DNA from: an uncultured Phascolarctobacterium sp.
Lineage (GTDB): Bacteria; Bacillota; Negativicutes; Acidaminococcales; Acidaminococcaceae
Direction: 5' to 3'
Length of the DNA stretch: 26,415 bases
Assembly: GCA_900544885.1 (NCBI GenBank)
Contig: UQWU01000023.1
Span: forward strand, 1-26,415
Made by a program: the position numbers and the translations under genes. Positions within the stretch are counted from its first letter, which is position 1. Every line of letters starts with the position of its first letter. Below are positions 6,698-14,454 of the stretch, in pieces. Below the pieces are notes generated by a model. It was not told the origin of the DNA. It ran no database searches and was given only the letters and a program-made list of their open reading frames with translations.

Positions 6698-8164
6698 ATG
6701 AACAAATCATTAATTGCAACCGCATTGGCAATTGGCTTCTGCCTGCCTGCTTCTGCGGCACAATTTACTAATGTCGGTGATGATCGCTATGATAGTCCGG
6801 CTACTGTTGCAGAACCCAATCATGCAGTAAATAATCGCGAAAAAGCCAGTGAGTCACAGGCTATGCCGATTACTTTAATCGGTGATCATGCCGTATATGA
6901 TAGTGTTAGCGGTGATTTTCATGCTGAAGGTAATATCAAGGTCTTTCAAGGCAAGCAGAAAATTGTGACTACTGCTATTGTCGGTAATATGAAGACAGGT
7001 GATGTTTGGTTAAAAGAAGGCGGTTCTTTATTTGATACTACTTCTGAAACTAAAGCTGAATGGGGTCACTATAATTTCAATAGCAAAACAGGCGAATTAA
7101 AGAAATTATCCGGAAAAAATGACAAAGATTTGTTCTTTGCTCCTCATGCTGTGATAGATCCGGAAAAAATGACTTTGGATGAAGGTGGTATCACTACTCG
7201 TTGTTCCGCTGTAAAACATCCTAAATGCTTAGAAATCAGAGCAAAAAAATTTGAAGTATATCCCGGACAGAAATTAGCAGCGTATGATGTACAGGTTTTC
7301 GTACGTGGTAAGCATATTTATTCCCGTGATTATTGGGAAAATAATTTAGCAGAAAAAAATAAAGAACGTATTATGCCTCATTTAGGCTTTAAGGATGAAG
7401 ATAAGGGCTTCTATATCAATGTATCCTATGAAAGACCAATCGCGAAAAATACGATGTTCTATGCTGATTTGAACAATTATTTTAAAGCCGGCTTTAAACC
7501 CATGTATGGTATTGACCATGATGAACGTAACTTTAAGGTCAGCATACAAGATGGTTGGGATGAGCAGGATGATGATTGGGTAAAAAAACAACGCGATATT
7601 CGCGTGGATTATAAGCCCCATCATTTCAGTGATAAACTGCCTCTGTCCTATAGTGCATATTATGAACATGGCTTATGGAAAAATGAAAATACCGGTAAAG
7701 AGAGCTGGCATACTGAATATGGTGCTTATCTGAACCATGACCGTATTTATTTATTCAATGGCAATACTTCTTTAGATTTGACTATCGGTAAAAAATGGAC
7801 TCGTGAAAGCGAAGTAGATACTGTTGAATCTACTAATGTTTATTATGCAACCGTTAATCAAAAATTAACTCCGAAATGGAATACTTGGGTAGGTTATTAT
7901 CGTGAGGACTTTACCAGTAATGTATTCAGTTATAATCAGCCTGATATGCCTGTAGAATTGCGGAACGGCATTAGCTATAGATTTGATGATAAAAATATAG
8001 CTTCTATTGTTAATCGTTATGATTTGGATAGCAAAGCTAACCATGAAACTGTTTATAGATGGCTGCATAAATTCTGCTGCTGGCAATTAGTGTTAGAATA
8101 TACTGATGAACATTATAAAAATGACAGTTCTTTAGAATTAAAATATGAGTTTACCGCATTTTAA
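6698..8164 (+). CDS. lptD: LptD-like LPS assembly outer-membrane protein (short form)
   Basis: LptD is the outer-membrane barrel that, with LptE, inserts lipopolysaccharide into the outer leaflet. Residues 1-20 are a signal peptide (PASA cleavage). Residues about 58-205 form the OstA/LptA-like periplasmic domain, with DHAVYDSVSGDFHAEGNIKV. The end of that domain, GGITTRCSAVKHPKCLEIRA then VFVRGKHIYSRDYW, corresponds to the GWFTTC...FKV...PIFYSPYL stretch of E. coli LptD. The rest is a row of alternating aromatic strands ending in EYTDEHYKNDSSLELKYEF, typical of a beta barrel. The CCW motif at residues 460-461 matches the paired C-terminal cysteines of LptD. At 488 residues it is far shorter than E. 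coli LptD (784). AAAGGAG precedes the ATG. gmhA follows after 23 bases, linking LPS export to heptose synthesis. Confidence 0.85.
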   Translation: MNKSLIATALAIGFCLPASAAQFTNVGDDRYDSPATVAEPNHAVNNREKASESQAMPITLIGDHAVYDSVSGDFHAEGNIKVFQGKQKIVTTAIVGNMKTGDVWLKEGGSLFDTTSETKAEWGHYNFNSKTGELKKLSGKNDKDLFFAPHAVIDPEKMTLDEGGITTRCSAVKHPKCLEIRAKKFEVYPGQKLAAYDVQVFVRGKHIYSRDYWENNLAEKNKERIMPHLGFKDEDKGFYINVSYERPIAKNTMFYADLNNYFKAGFKPMYGIDHDERNFKVSIQDGWDEQDDDWVKKQRDIRVDYKPHHFSDKLPLSYSAYYEHGLWKNENTGKESWHTEYGAYLNHDRIYLFNGNTSLDLTIGKKWTRESEVDTVESTNVYYATVNQKLTPKWNTWVGYYREDFTSNVFSYNQPDMPVELRNGISYRFDDKNIASIVNRYDLDSKANHETVYRWLHKFCCWQLVLEYTDEHYKNDSSLELKYEFTAF

Positions 8165-8187
8165 AAAGTGAGGCAAAAGAAATAAGT

Positions 8188-8751
8188 ATGCAAAATATTA
8201 TTCAACAACGTTTTCAAGAACATATGGAAGTAGCACAAGCTGTTATGCAAAGTGACATTTTAGAGCAAATTGAACGTGTCGCTGAAGTTGTGAAAAAGGC
8301 TTTAGCCGATGGTCATAAAGTTTTATTTTGCGGTAATGGCGGCAGTGCTGCTGATAGTCAGCATTTAGCGGCTGAGTTTGTCGGTCGCTTTCAAAAAGAA
8401 CGTCGTGGTCTGCCTGCCATTGCTTTGACCGTAGATACTTCTATTTTGACTGCTGTAAGCAATGATTATGGCTATGATAAAGTATTTGTTCGTCAGGTAG
8501 AGGCTTTGGCGCAAGCAGGAGATGTTTTGTTTGGAATAACTACTAGCGGCAACAGTGCCAATGTAGTTGAAGCTGTGGAATTGGCTAAGCAGAAGGGTGT
8601 TTTCTGTGTAGGCATGACTGCAGCAGGTGGTGGTAAAATGGCGGTAATGTGTGATGAATGCATTGCTGTACCTGCAAAAGTTACTGCGAGAGCACAAGAA
8701 ATGCATATTTTAATAGGTCACATTTTATGTGAATTAGTGGATGGTGAATAA
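8188..8751 (+). CDS. gmhA: Phosphoheptose isomerase GmhA
   Basis: GmhA is a cytoplasmic isomerase that converts sedoheptulose 7-phosphate to D-glycero-D-manno-heptose 7-phosphate, the first step of ADP-heptose synthesis. At 187 residues it has the standard family length. The SIS-domain phosphate site is FCGNGGSAADSQH (residues 47-59) plus ITTSGNSANV (117-126). Residues H59, E63, Q170 and H178 align with the metal and catalytic residues of E. coli GmhA (H61, E65, Q172, H180). The ribosome site is weak (GAGGC about 14 bases upstream), which suggests coupling to lptD. The next gene starts 1 base after its stop codon. Confidence 0.97.
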   Translation: MQNIIQQRFQEHMEVAQAVMQSDILEQIERVAEVVKKALADGHKVLFCGNGGSAADSQHLAAEFVGRFQKERRGLPAIALTVDTSILTAVSNDYGYDKVFVRQVEALAQAGDVLFGITTSGNSANVVEAVELAKQKGVFCVGMTAAGGGKMAVMCDECIAVPAKVTARAQEMHILIGHILCELVDGE

Positions 8752-8752
8752 T

Positions 8753-10231
8753 ATGGCTGGATTAGCTGTAACAACCTTTTTAGCAGAAAAAATACAGAAT
8801 CTGCGGATTGCTGTCATTGGTGATGTAATGCTGGATCGTTATTTCCATGGCGAGGTTAAGCGCATTTCTCCGGAAGCTCCTGTTCCTGTAACCCGTATTA
8901 CCAAAATGAAGTCTGTATTAGGCGGTGCGGCTAATGTAGCTGCTAACCTAGCACATTTAGAATGTAAGGTTTTTATGGGCGGTGTTACCGGTGATGATGA
9001 AAACAGAACGTTACTGGAAAAGCTGATGGATGAAGCGAAGATTGATTATTCAGGATTAATCCGTAGCTCTCGACGTGAAACCATTACTAAGCTGCGTGTA
9101 TTAGGTGGCAATCAGCAAATGCTGCGTCTTGACTTTGAAGAAGCAGGTGATTTGCATCCTGAAGAAATAGTACCCTTAAAAAGCTGGTTAGAAAAATTAT
9201 TGGCACAGGGGCTGGATGGTATTATTGTTTCCGATTATGCTAAAGGTGTCTGCTCTGATGATTTCTGCCAATGGGTTATTGCTCAGGGCAAGGAAAAAGA
9301 TATACCTGTTTTAATAGATCCGAAAGGTGCAGATTGGACAAAATATCGTGGCTGTGATTTCATTACACCTAATTTAAAAGAGATGTGTGAAGCTGCAGGC
9401 TGCCAAAAAGAAAATGAAGATGCTGCAGTTGTTGCTATGGCACGTGCGGCTAAGGATAATTTTAAAATTAAAAATGTTGTTGTTACCCGTAGTGAACGTG
9501 GTATGACATTAGTAAATGATCAGGAGGTACTGCATAGTCCTGCGACTGCTATTGAGGTATTCGATGTTTCCGGTGCCGGTGATACTGTTGCTGCTGCTTT
9601 GCTAGCAGGCGTTGCAGGTAAGCTGCCTTTGGCAGATGCCATTTTTATGGCTAACCGTGCAGCAGGTATTGTGGTCGCTAAGGTTGGTACTTATCCTGTA
9701 CATCGCGATGAGCTGTTGAAGGACCTTTTAACGGAGGAACGTAAGCAGGGTCGTGGTTATAGAACCTTGAGCTGGGAAGAAATTACTTCTTTAGCAGCTA
9801 CTTGGAAGGCTTGCGGCGAAAAAATTGTTTTTACTAACGGTTGTTTTGACTTACTGCATGTAGGTCATGTAACTTATCTGGAAAAAGCACGTAATTTAGG
9901 TAAGCATTTGATTGTAGGCTTAAATACTGATGCTTCCGTCCGCCGTTTGAAGGGTGAAACACGTCCGCTTACGCATGAGCTAGATCGAGCACGTGTATTA
10001 GCAGCATTGGAATGTGTGGATGCAGTAGTGTTATTTGATCAGGATACTCCGACAGAATTAATTGAAAAAATTCGTCCTGATATTCTTGTTAAGGGTGGCG
10101 ACTATAAGCCGGAAGAGGTGGCAGGTCGTGAATATGCCGGAGAGGTTAGTATTATAGATTTTGAAGATGGTTATTCTACTACTGGTGTAGTAGAAAAAAT
10201 CGCGCAAATGGTTAAGGAGGGTAAATTATGA
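8753..10231 (+). CDS. hldE: Bifunctional heptose 7-phosphate kinase / heptose 1-phosphate adenylyltransferase
   Basis: HldE carries out two steps of ADP-heptose synthesis: phosphorylation of heptose 7-phosphate at C1, and adenylylation of heptose 1-phosphate. The N-terminal PfkB-type kinase domain (about residues 10-320) shows VLGGAANVAANLAHL near the start and DVSGAGDTVAAALL with the catalytic GAGD. The C-terminal nucleotidyltransferase domain (about 345-490) shows FTNGCFDLLHVGHVTYL with the HxGH motif and later VKGGDY. At 492 residues it is a full-length fused enzyme, as in enterobacteria. The frame extends 4 codons further upstream, but GGTGA sits correctly only for the ATG at 8753. It overlaps hldD by 4 bases (ATGA). 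Confidence 0.97.
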   Translation: MAGLAVTTFLAEKIQNLRIAVIGDVMLDRYFHGEVKRISPEAPVPVTRITKMKSVLGGAANVAANLAHLECKVFMGGVTGDDENRTLLEKLMDEAKIDYSGLIRSSRRETITKLRVLGGNQQMLRLDFEEAGDLHPEEIVPLKSWLEKLLAQGLDGIIVSDYAKGVCSDDFCQWVIAQGKEKDIPVLIDPKGADWTKYRGCDFITPNLKEMCEAAGCQKENEDAAVVAMARAAKDNFKIKNVVVTRSERGMTLVNDQEVLHSPATAIEVFDVSGAGDTVAAALLAGVAGKLPLADAIFMANRAAGIVVAKVGTYPVHRDELLKDLLTEERKQGRGYRTLSWEEITSLAATWKACGEKIVFTNGCFDLLHVGHVTYLEKARNLGKHLIVGLNTDASVRRLKGETRPLTHELDRARVLAALECVDAVVLFDQDTPTELIEKIRPDILVKGGDYKPEEVAGREYAGEVSIIDFEDGYSTTGVVEKIAQMVKEGKL

Positions 10232-11202
10232 TTATCGTAACCGGTGGTGCCGGATTTATCGGCAGTAATATTGTTAAAGGTTTAAATGATCGTGGTATTG
10301 ATGATATTCTTGTTGTCGATAACCTGACCAATATGGTGAAATTCAAAAATATTCAAGGCTTAAAAGTTCATGATTATATGGATAAATACGCTTTCATGGA
10401 TGCTTTGAAAGCTGGCAAATTTAATCATGAAAAAATTGATGTTATTTTCCACGAAGGTGCTTGTTCCGATACTATGGAATATAACGGCAAATACATGATG
10501 GAAAATAACTTTGAATATAGCAAAAATGTACTTCATTTCTGCTTAGACCGTAAAATCCAAATGATGTATGCATCTTCTGCTTCTACCTATGGTAGTGGTG
10601 CTCATGGTTTCCGTGAAGAGCCTGCTTGCGAAGAAGCACTGAATGTCTATGCATTCTCTAAATTATTCTTTGATAATTATCTGCGTCGTCTGCTGCCGAC
10701 TGCACAAAGCCAAGTAGTAGGCTTACGTTATTTTAACGTTTATGGTCCGCAGGAAAACCATAAAGGTAAAATGGCTTCTATGATTTTCCAAATGTATAAT
10801 CAATGGAAAGCGGAACATAAAGTAAGACTGTTTGGAGAATATGCAGGTTATGGTCCTGGCGAACATACTCGTGACTTTGTTTATGTTAAAGACGTTGTTA
10901 AAGTAAATTTCTTCTTCTGGGATCATCCGGAAATCAGCGGTATTTATAACTGCGGTACTGGTCACGCTCATCCGTTCAATACTCTGGCTAAAGCTGTATT
11001 AAATCATTTCGGTAGCGGCGAGCTGGAATATGTTCCCTTCCCGGAAGTATTGAAGGGCAAATATCAAAGCTTTACTGAAGCTGATGCTACTAATCTTTTA
11101 GCAGCAGGCTACGATGGCGGCTTTACTCCTATCGAAGAGGCTGCCGAGGAATATTGCCAGCTGTTGGATAAAACAGGCGGTTATTATGTCTATGAACGCT
11201 AA
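10228..11202 (+). CDS. hldD: ADP-L-glycero-D-manno-heptose 6-epimerase
   Basis: HldD is an NADP-dependent short-chain epimerase that inverts C6 of ADP-D-glycero-D-manno-heptose to give the L,D form used by heptosyltransferases. The Rossmann motif TGGAGFIGSN is at residues 5-14. The catalytic Tyr/Lys pair lies in YAFSK (Y141, K145), and K179 in NHKGKMAS matches the second catalytic lysine of the E. coli enzyme (Y140, K178). At 324 residues the length is close to the E. coli enzyme. AAGGAGGG precedes the ATG, inside the end of hldE, so translation is probably coupled. Confidence 0.97.
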   Translation: MIIVTGGAGFIGSNIVKGLNDRGIDDILVVDNLTNMVKFKNIQGLKVHDYMDKYAFMDALKAGKFNHEKIDVIFHEGACSDTMEYNGKYMMENNFEYSKNVLHFCLDRKIQMMYASSASTYGSGAHGFREEPACEEALNVYAFSKLFFDNYLRRLLPTAQSQVVGLRYFNVYGPQENHKGKMASMIFQMYNQWKAEHKVRLFGEYAGYGPGEHTRDFVYVKDVVKVNFFFWDHPEISGIYNCGTGHAHPFNTLAKAVLNHFGSGELEYVPFPEVLKGKYQSFTEADATNLLAAGYDGGFTPIEEAAEEYCQLLDKTGGYYVYER

Positions 11203-11689
11203 GGCGGTTTTCTTTGACCGAGACGGCGTGTTAAATGTCGATGTTGCCTATTTGTACAAAATCGACGATTTAAAATGGATTGATGGTGCCTTGGAGGCAG
11301 TGGCATATCTGACTAAGCAGGGATATAAAATTTTTATTGTTACTAATCAAAGCGGTATTGCACGGGGCTATTATACTGTAGAGCAAATGGATGAACTGCA
11401 TACTTATATGTGTCGGGCTATTGAACATGCTGGCGGAAAAATTGAAAAGATTTATTTCTGCCCTCATCATCCTGAAGGCAAGGTAGCTGAATATACAGGC
11501 GTTTGTGATTGTCGTAAACCTAAGCCAGGTATGCTGCTTAAGGCTATGAGTGAATATGCCATTGATAAAGAAGAGTCCTTTCTCATCGGCGATAGTAAGC
11601 GTGATGTGGAGGCGGCTGAAGCTGCAGGAATTAAAGGCTATCTGTTCCAAGGCGGCAATTTATTAAATTTTGTGAAAGAGATAGTATAG
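11186..11689 (+). CDS. gmhB: D-glycero-beta-D-manno-heptose 1,7-bisphosphate phosphatase
   Basis: GmhB is a HAD-family phosphatase that removes the C7 phosphate between the two HldE reactions. The motif FFDRDGVLN (nucleophile D11, D13) opens the protein. The GmhB-type zinc site is visible as CPHHPEG followed by CDCRKPKPGM. IGDSKRDVEAAEAAG supplies the last HAD motif. The frame is open from 11114, but those codons lie inside hldD and add unrelated residues before the HAD core. The ATG at 11186 has AGGCGG upstream and gives the usual size of 167 residues; the ATG at 11192 is an alternative. It overlaps hldD by 17 bases. Confidence 0.95.
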   Translation: MSMNAKAVFFDRDGVLNVDVAYLYKIDDLKWIDGALEAVAYLTKQGYKIFIVTNQSGIARGYYTVEQMDELHTYMCRAIEHAGGKIEKIYFCPHHPEGKVAEYTGVCDCRKPKPGMLLKAMSEYAIDKEESFLIGDSKRDVEAAEAAGIKGYLFQGGNLLNFVKEIV

Positions 11690-11693
11690 TCTA

Positions 11694-12740
11694 ATGGAAT
11701 ATAAAAATATTTTACTCATCAAAATGAGTTCTTTGGGAGATATTTTGCATACGCTTCCCTTTGCGGCGGCCCTGAGAAAACGTTTTCCTAAGGCACGTAT
11801 TACCTGGCTAGTGCATCCGCAGTTCGCTGGTTTTGTACCTGATCCGCCGGTAATTGATGAGGTGTTATATTTTGACAAGGTAAAATTTAATAAAATGGGT
11901 TTGGGCGATAAGCTGCATTATTTCCGCGAAATGCGCTCCTTACTGCACAGTAAGCATTTTGACTTGGTGATTGATATGCAGGGCTTGTTTAAAAGTGCTG
12001 TATTAGCCGCTATTAGTGGCTGGGATAATCGCATAGGCTATTGCGAGATGCGTGAAGGCAGTGGCTTGGTCAGCAAGGCTATTATAGGTACGCATAGTAA
12101 GGATCATGTTATCGAGCGTTATCTTGATGTAGCCCGCTATTTAGGTGCTAAAGTAGATAGTTTGGATGATGTGGAATTTCCTATGCCTGATTTATCTGCG
12201 GAAACTAAGGCGGTACAGGCTAAACTGGCGGAGTATGGCTGTAATGTCGGTAAGAAGTATGTTGTTATCGTTCCAGGTGCACGTTGGTGGACCAAGGAGT
12301 GGCCGGTAGAGCATTATGCTGACTTAGCTAAAAAAATCGCTACAGATGGCACTTACGTTGTTCTAGCAGGTGGACCTGATGATGCACCGAAAGGCGATGC
12401 TATTTATAAGCAGGCTGCTGATGAGCATATCATTAATCTGATTGGTGGGACTAGTCTGCGTGAGCTGGCAGCTTTGATTAAGGGTTGTAATTTCTATATC
12501 AGTGCTGATACAGGTCCTTTGCATTTTGCAGCGGCGTTAAAGAAACCTTTAATCGCTATGTACGGCCCGACTAAGGCTGATCGCACAGGACCATATGGCA
12601 GCAAAAATTCTACTGTGCTGCTTTCTCCGGCTAAATGTGCCGGTTGTTTAAAGAAAAAATGCCAGGACTGGCACTGTATGCATGATATTACACCGGCTGA
12701 GGTGTACAAAATTTATCAGGAAAAGGTGGTACAGGGTTAA
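11694..12740 (+). CDS. waaC: GT9 lipopolysaccharide heptosyltransferase, WaaC-like
   Basis: It is a GT-B glycosyltransferase of family GT9, expected at the inner membrane face and using ADP-heptose to add the first heptose to Kdo-lipid A. The N-terminus ILLIKMSSLGDILHTLP has the conserved SxGD with the likely catalytic D16, and VIDMQGLFKSA is characteristic of WaaC-type enzymes. The C-terminal nucleotide-binding part contains TGPLHFAAAL and MYGPT. The last 30 or so residues hold four cysteines, CAGC, then C and C before MHDITP, a pattern common in GT9 proteins. It starts 4 bases after gmhB with only a weak ribosome site, so translation is probably coupled. Heptosyltransferase I rather than II is a family-level judgement. 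Confidence 0.85.
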   Translation: MEYKNILLIKMSSLGDILHTLPFAAALRKRFPKARITWLVHPQFAGFVPDPPVIDEVLYFDKVKFNKMGLGDKLHYFREMRSLLHSKHFDLVIDMQGLFKSAVLAAISGWDNRIGYCEMREGSGLVSKAIIGTHSKDHVIERYLDVARYLGAKVDSLDDVEFPMPDLSAETKAVQAKLAEYGCNVGKKYVVIVPGARWWTKEWPVEHYADLAKKIATDGTYVVLAGGPDDAPKGDAIYKQAADEHIINLIGGTSLRELAALIKGCNFYISADTGPLHFAAALKKPLIAMYGPTKADRTGPYGSKNSTVLLSPAKCAGCLKKKCQDWHCMHDITPAEVYKIYQEKVVQG

Positions 12741-13795
12741 TGGCACAAGCTGTAGAATTAGACGGCAAAAAAATATTAGTAACGTTTTTAATGCATTTAG
12801 GTGATTTGACTTTAACTACGCCGTTCATTCATGCACTGCGTAAAGCGGCACCGAATGCGCACATAACTTTTTTAGCTGATGAAAAACTGAAGGATGTAGT
12901 TTTACACAATCCGTATCTGGATGAGGTTATCACTATCGATAAAAAAGGCCGCGATAATAGCTTACTGGCTTTAATGGCCTGTGCACGTCGTTTAAGTAAA
13001 ATGGATTTTGATGTGTTGATTAATCTGCATCCTAATGAACGCTGCTCCTTTATCTGTGCGTTGACGAAAACAAAAGTACGTGCAGGTACTACCCATACCT
13101 TATTTAAACCGTTATGGGATGTATTTACTCCGCTGAACAGAAAAATCCATGCAGCAGATATGTATCTAGATGTATTAACGCAATTAGGTGTTAAAAATTT
13201 GGAGCACAATGGCCTGGAGATTTTCCCCAGTGAAGAGCATACGGCATCAGCAGAGGAATTCTGGCGTAATCACGGTGTTTTTGCCAGTGATAAATTAATC
13301 GGTTTCAATATCGGTAGTGCCGTAGTTACCAAACGTTGGGCACCGGAGCGTTTTGCCGCAGTAGCTGATATTTTAGCGGAAAAAGGTTATAAGCCTGTTT
13401 TCTTCGGTGGCACTATGGATGAAGAGATGGTACAGGAAGCGGTAAGTCATATGAAGACGATTCCTGTAGTAGCTACCGGTAGCTTTACTATCGGCACCTT
13501 GGCAGCGGCAATGCGTCGTTGCAGTCTGATTATTACTAATGATAGCGGACCGATGCATGTGGCCATCAGTCAGAAGGTACCTATCGTAGCTATGTATGGT
13601 CCGTCCAGCCCGAAGTTGTATGGTCCGTATACTAAGGATGCTTTAATAGTTACTGCTCAGCCTCCATGCCTTGGCTGTGCCGGTGGTATGAAGCATAAAT
13701 GTGACGATATGCAGTGTATGACGCGTCTGACTGTGCAGCAGGTGGTAGAAGCCGCTGAAAAGATGCTGCAGTTAGACAAGGAGAAAATTGAATAG
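12740..13795 (+). CDS. GT9 heptosyltransferase family protein, WaaF-like
   Basis: This is a second GT9 enzyme, 351 residues. LGDLTLTTPFIHALRKAAP near the start holds the conserved GD (D22). TNDSGPMHVAISQKVPIVAMYGPSSP near residues 260-290 is the nucleotide-binding signature, and GFNIGSAVVTKRWAPERFA is the usual mid-protein motif. The tail again has a cysteine set (CLGC, then C and C before MTRLT). It probably adds the second heptose or a further one, but GT9 members also include glucosyl and other transferases, so the exact acceptor is open. Its ATG shares a base with the stop codon of the previous gene (TAATG), which implies coupled translation. Confidence 0.8.
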   Translation: MAQAVELDGKKILVTFLMHLGDLTLTTPFIHALRKAAPNAHITFLADEKLKDVVLHNPYLDEVITIDKKGRDNSLLALMACARRLSKMDFDVLINLHPNERCSFICALTKTKVRAGTTHTLFKPLWDVFTPLNRKIHAADMYLDVLTQLGVKNLEHNGLEIFPSEEHTASAEEFWRNHGVFASDKLIGFNIGSAVVTKRWAPERFAAVADILAEKGYKPVFFGGTMDEEMVQEAVSHMKTIPVVATGSFTIGTLAAAMRRCSLIITNDSGPMHVAISQKVPIVAMYGPSSPKLYGPYTKDALIVTAQPPCLGCAGGMKHKCDDMQCMTRLTVQQVVEAAEKMLQLDKEKIE

Positions 13796-14435
13796 AAAAC
13801 AGAGTAGTATCAACAGCGAAATAGTGCTGTTGTGTGAGCGACAGGAAATAGCAGAATTTATGCCTGTGTATTTGAAGTACTTATTTAAACAAAGCTTAAA
13901 TCTGTCCTCTGTACAGATTATTAATTGTCATGCTTTTAATGATATTAGTAGCATTGCAGAGAAATTGCCGCTTGTGCCTGGCAGTGAACAAATACGTAAA
14001 ACAGTTTTTCTGGCCGATGCCGTGCCGGGCGAATTGCAAAAGCGTAAAAGTATGTTAAATGCAGTGCGTAGCAGTACCTATTTTAGTAAAATGGAGTATT
14101 GTGCGCACTTTTTCTTTCCCGGTAAAAAATCGCCTAAACGGTGGCAACAGGGATATTTTGAAGATATGCTACTTCAAAGCTTGGATAGATCAGTTGTAGA
14201 AACGGGAGCTTATCAAAATTTCTACAATCTTACAGAGGAATATCTGCTGTGTGTCAATAATAGTCGTGGGCAGGATAAGCCACTTTGTAATCATAGTCGA
14301 CACTTACTGTATGGTTATTTTGCGGCAACAGAAAATTTTGTCGGAATGCATTTAGGAGAAGCTGCTTTACATGGTGCCTTTAATTTAAATCATTCTGCTT
14401 TTGATGATTTGAAAGATTTATTAAAACAATTGTAG
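13788..14435 (+). CDS. Uncharacterised protein, TTG start, weak DUF3226/TOPRIM-like resemblance
   Basis: The 215-residue protein has no signal peptide or membrane span and I cannot name it with confidence. Its start resembles the first strand of TOPRIM-like domains (SEIVLLCERQEIAEF), the middle reads HFFFPGKKSPKRWQQGYFEDMLLQSL split around residue 108-132, and the end has LGEAALHGAFNLNHSAF. This order (FP, then EDxLL, then a final DhxAF-type motif) recalls DUF3226, but the acidic TOPRIM residues are not clearly kept. The start is TTG at 13788, 8 bases inside the previous gene; AAGGAG lies 4-5 bases upstream and no ATG is nearby. It sits between heptosyltransferase and dehydrogenase genes in the same tight array, so it is probably co-expressed. 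Confidence 0.7.
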   Translation: MNRKQSSINSEIVLLCERQEIAEFMPVYLKYLFKQSLNLSSVQIINCHAFNDISSIAEKLPLVPGSEQIRKTVFLADAVPGELQKRKSMLNAVRSSTYFSKMEYCAHFFFPGKKSPKRWQQGYFEDMLLQSLDRSVVETGAYQNFYNLTEEYLLCVNNSRGQDKPLCNHSRHLLYGYFAATENFVGMHLGEAALHGAFNLNHSAFDDLKDLLKQL

Positions 14436-14454
14436 GAAAAGATGGGAGGATATA

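Noticed and set aside
7382..8706. Minus-strand open frames opposite lptD and gmhA
   Set aside because: They are shadows of strong plus-strand genes, with no ribosome sites and no recognisable protein features.
11114..11185. Longer N-terminus for gmhB
   Set aside because: These codons lie inside hldD, lack a suitable ribosome site and add residues that do not belong to the HAD fold.
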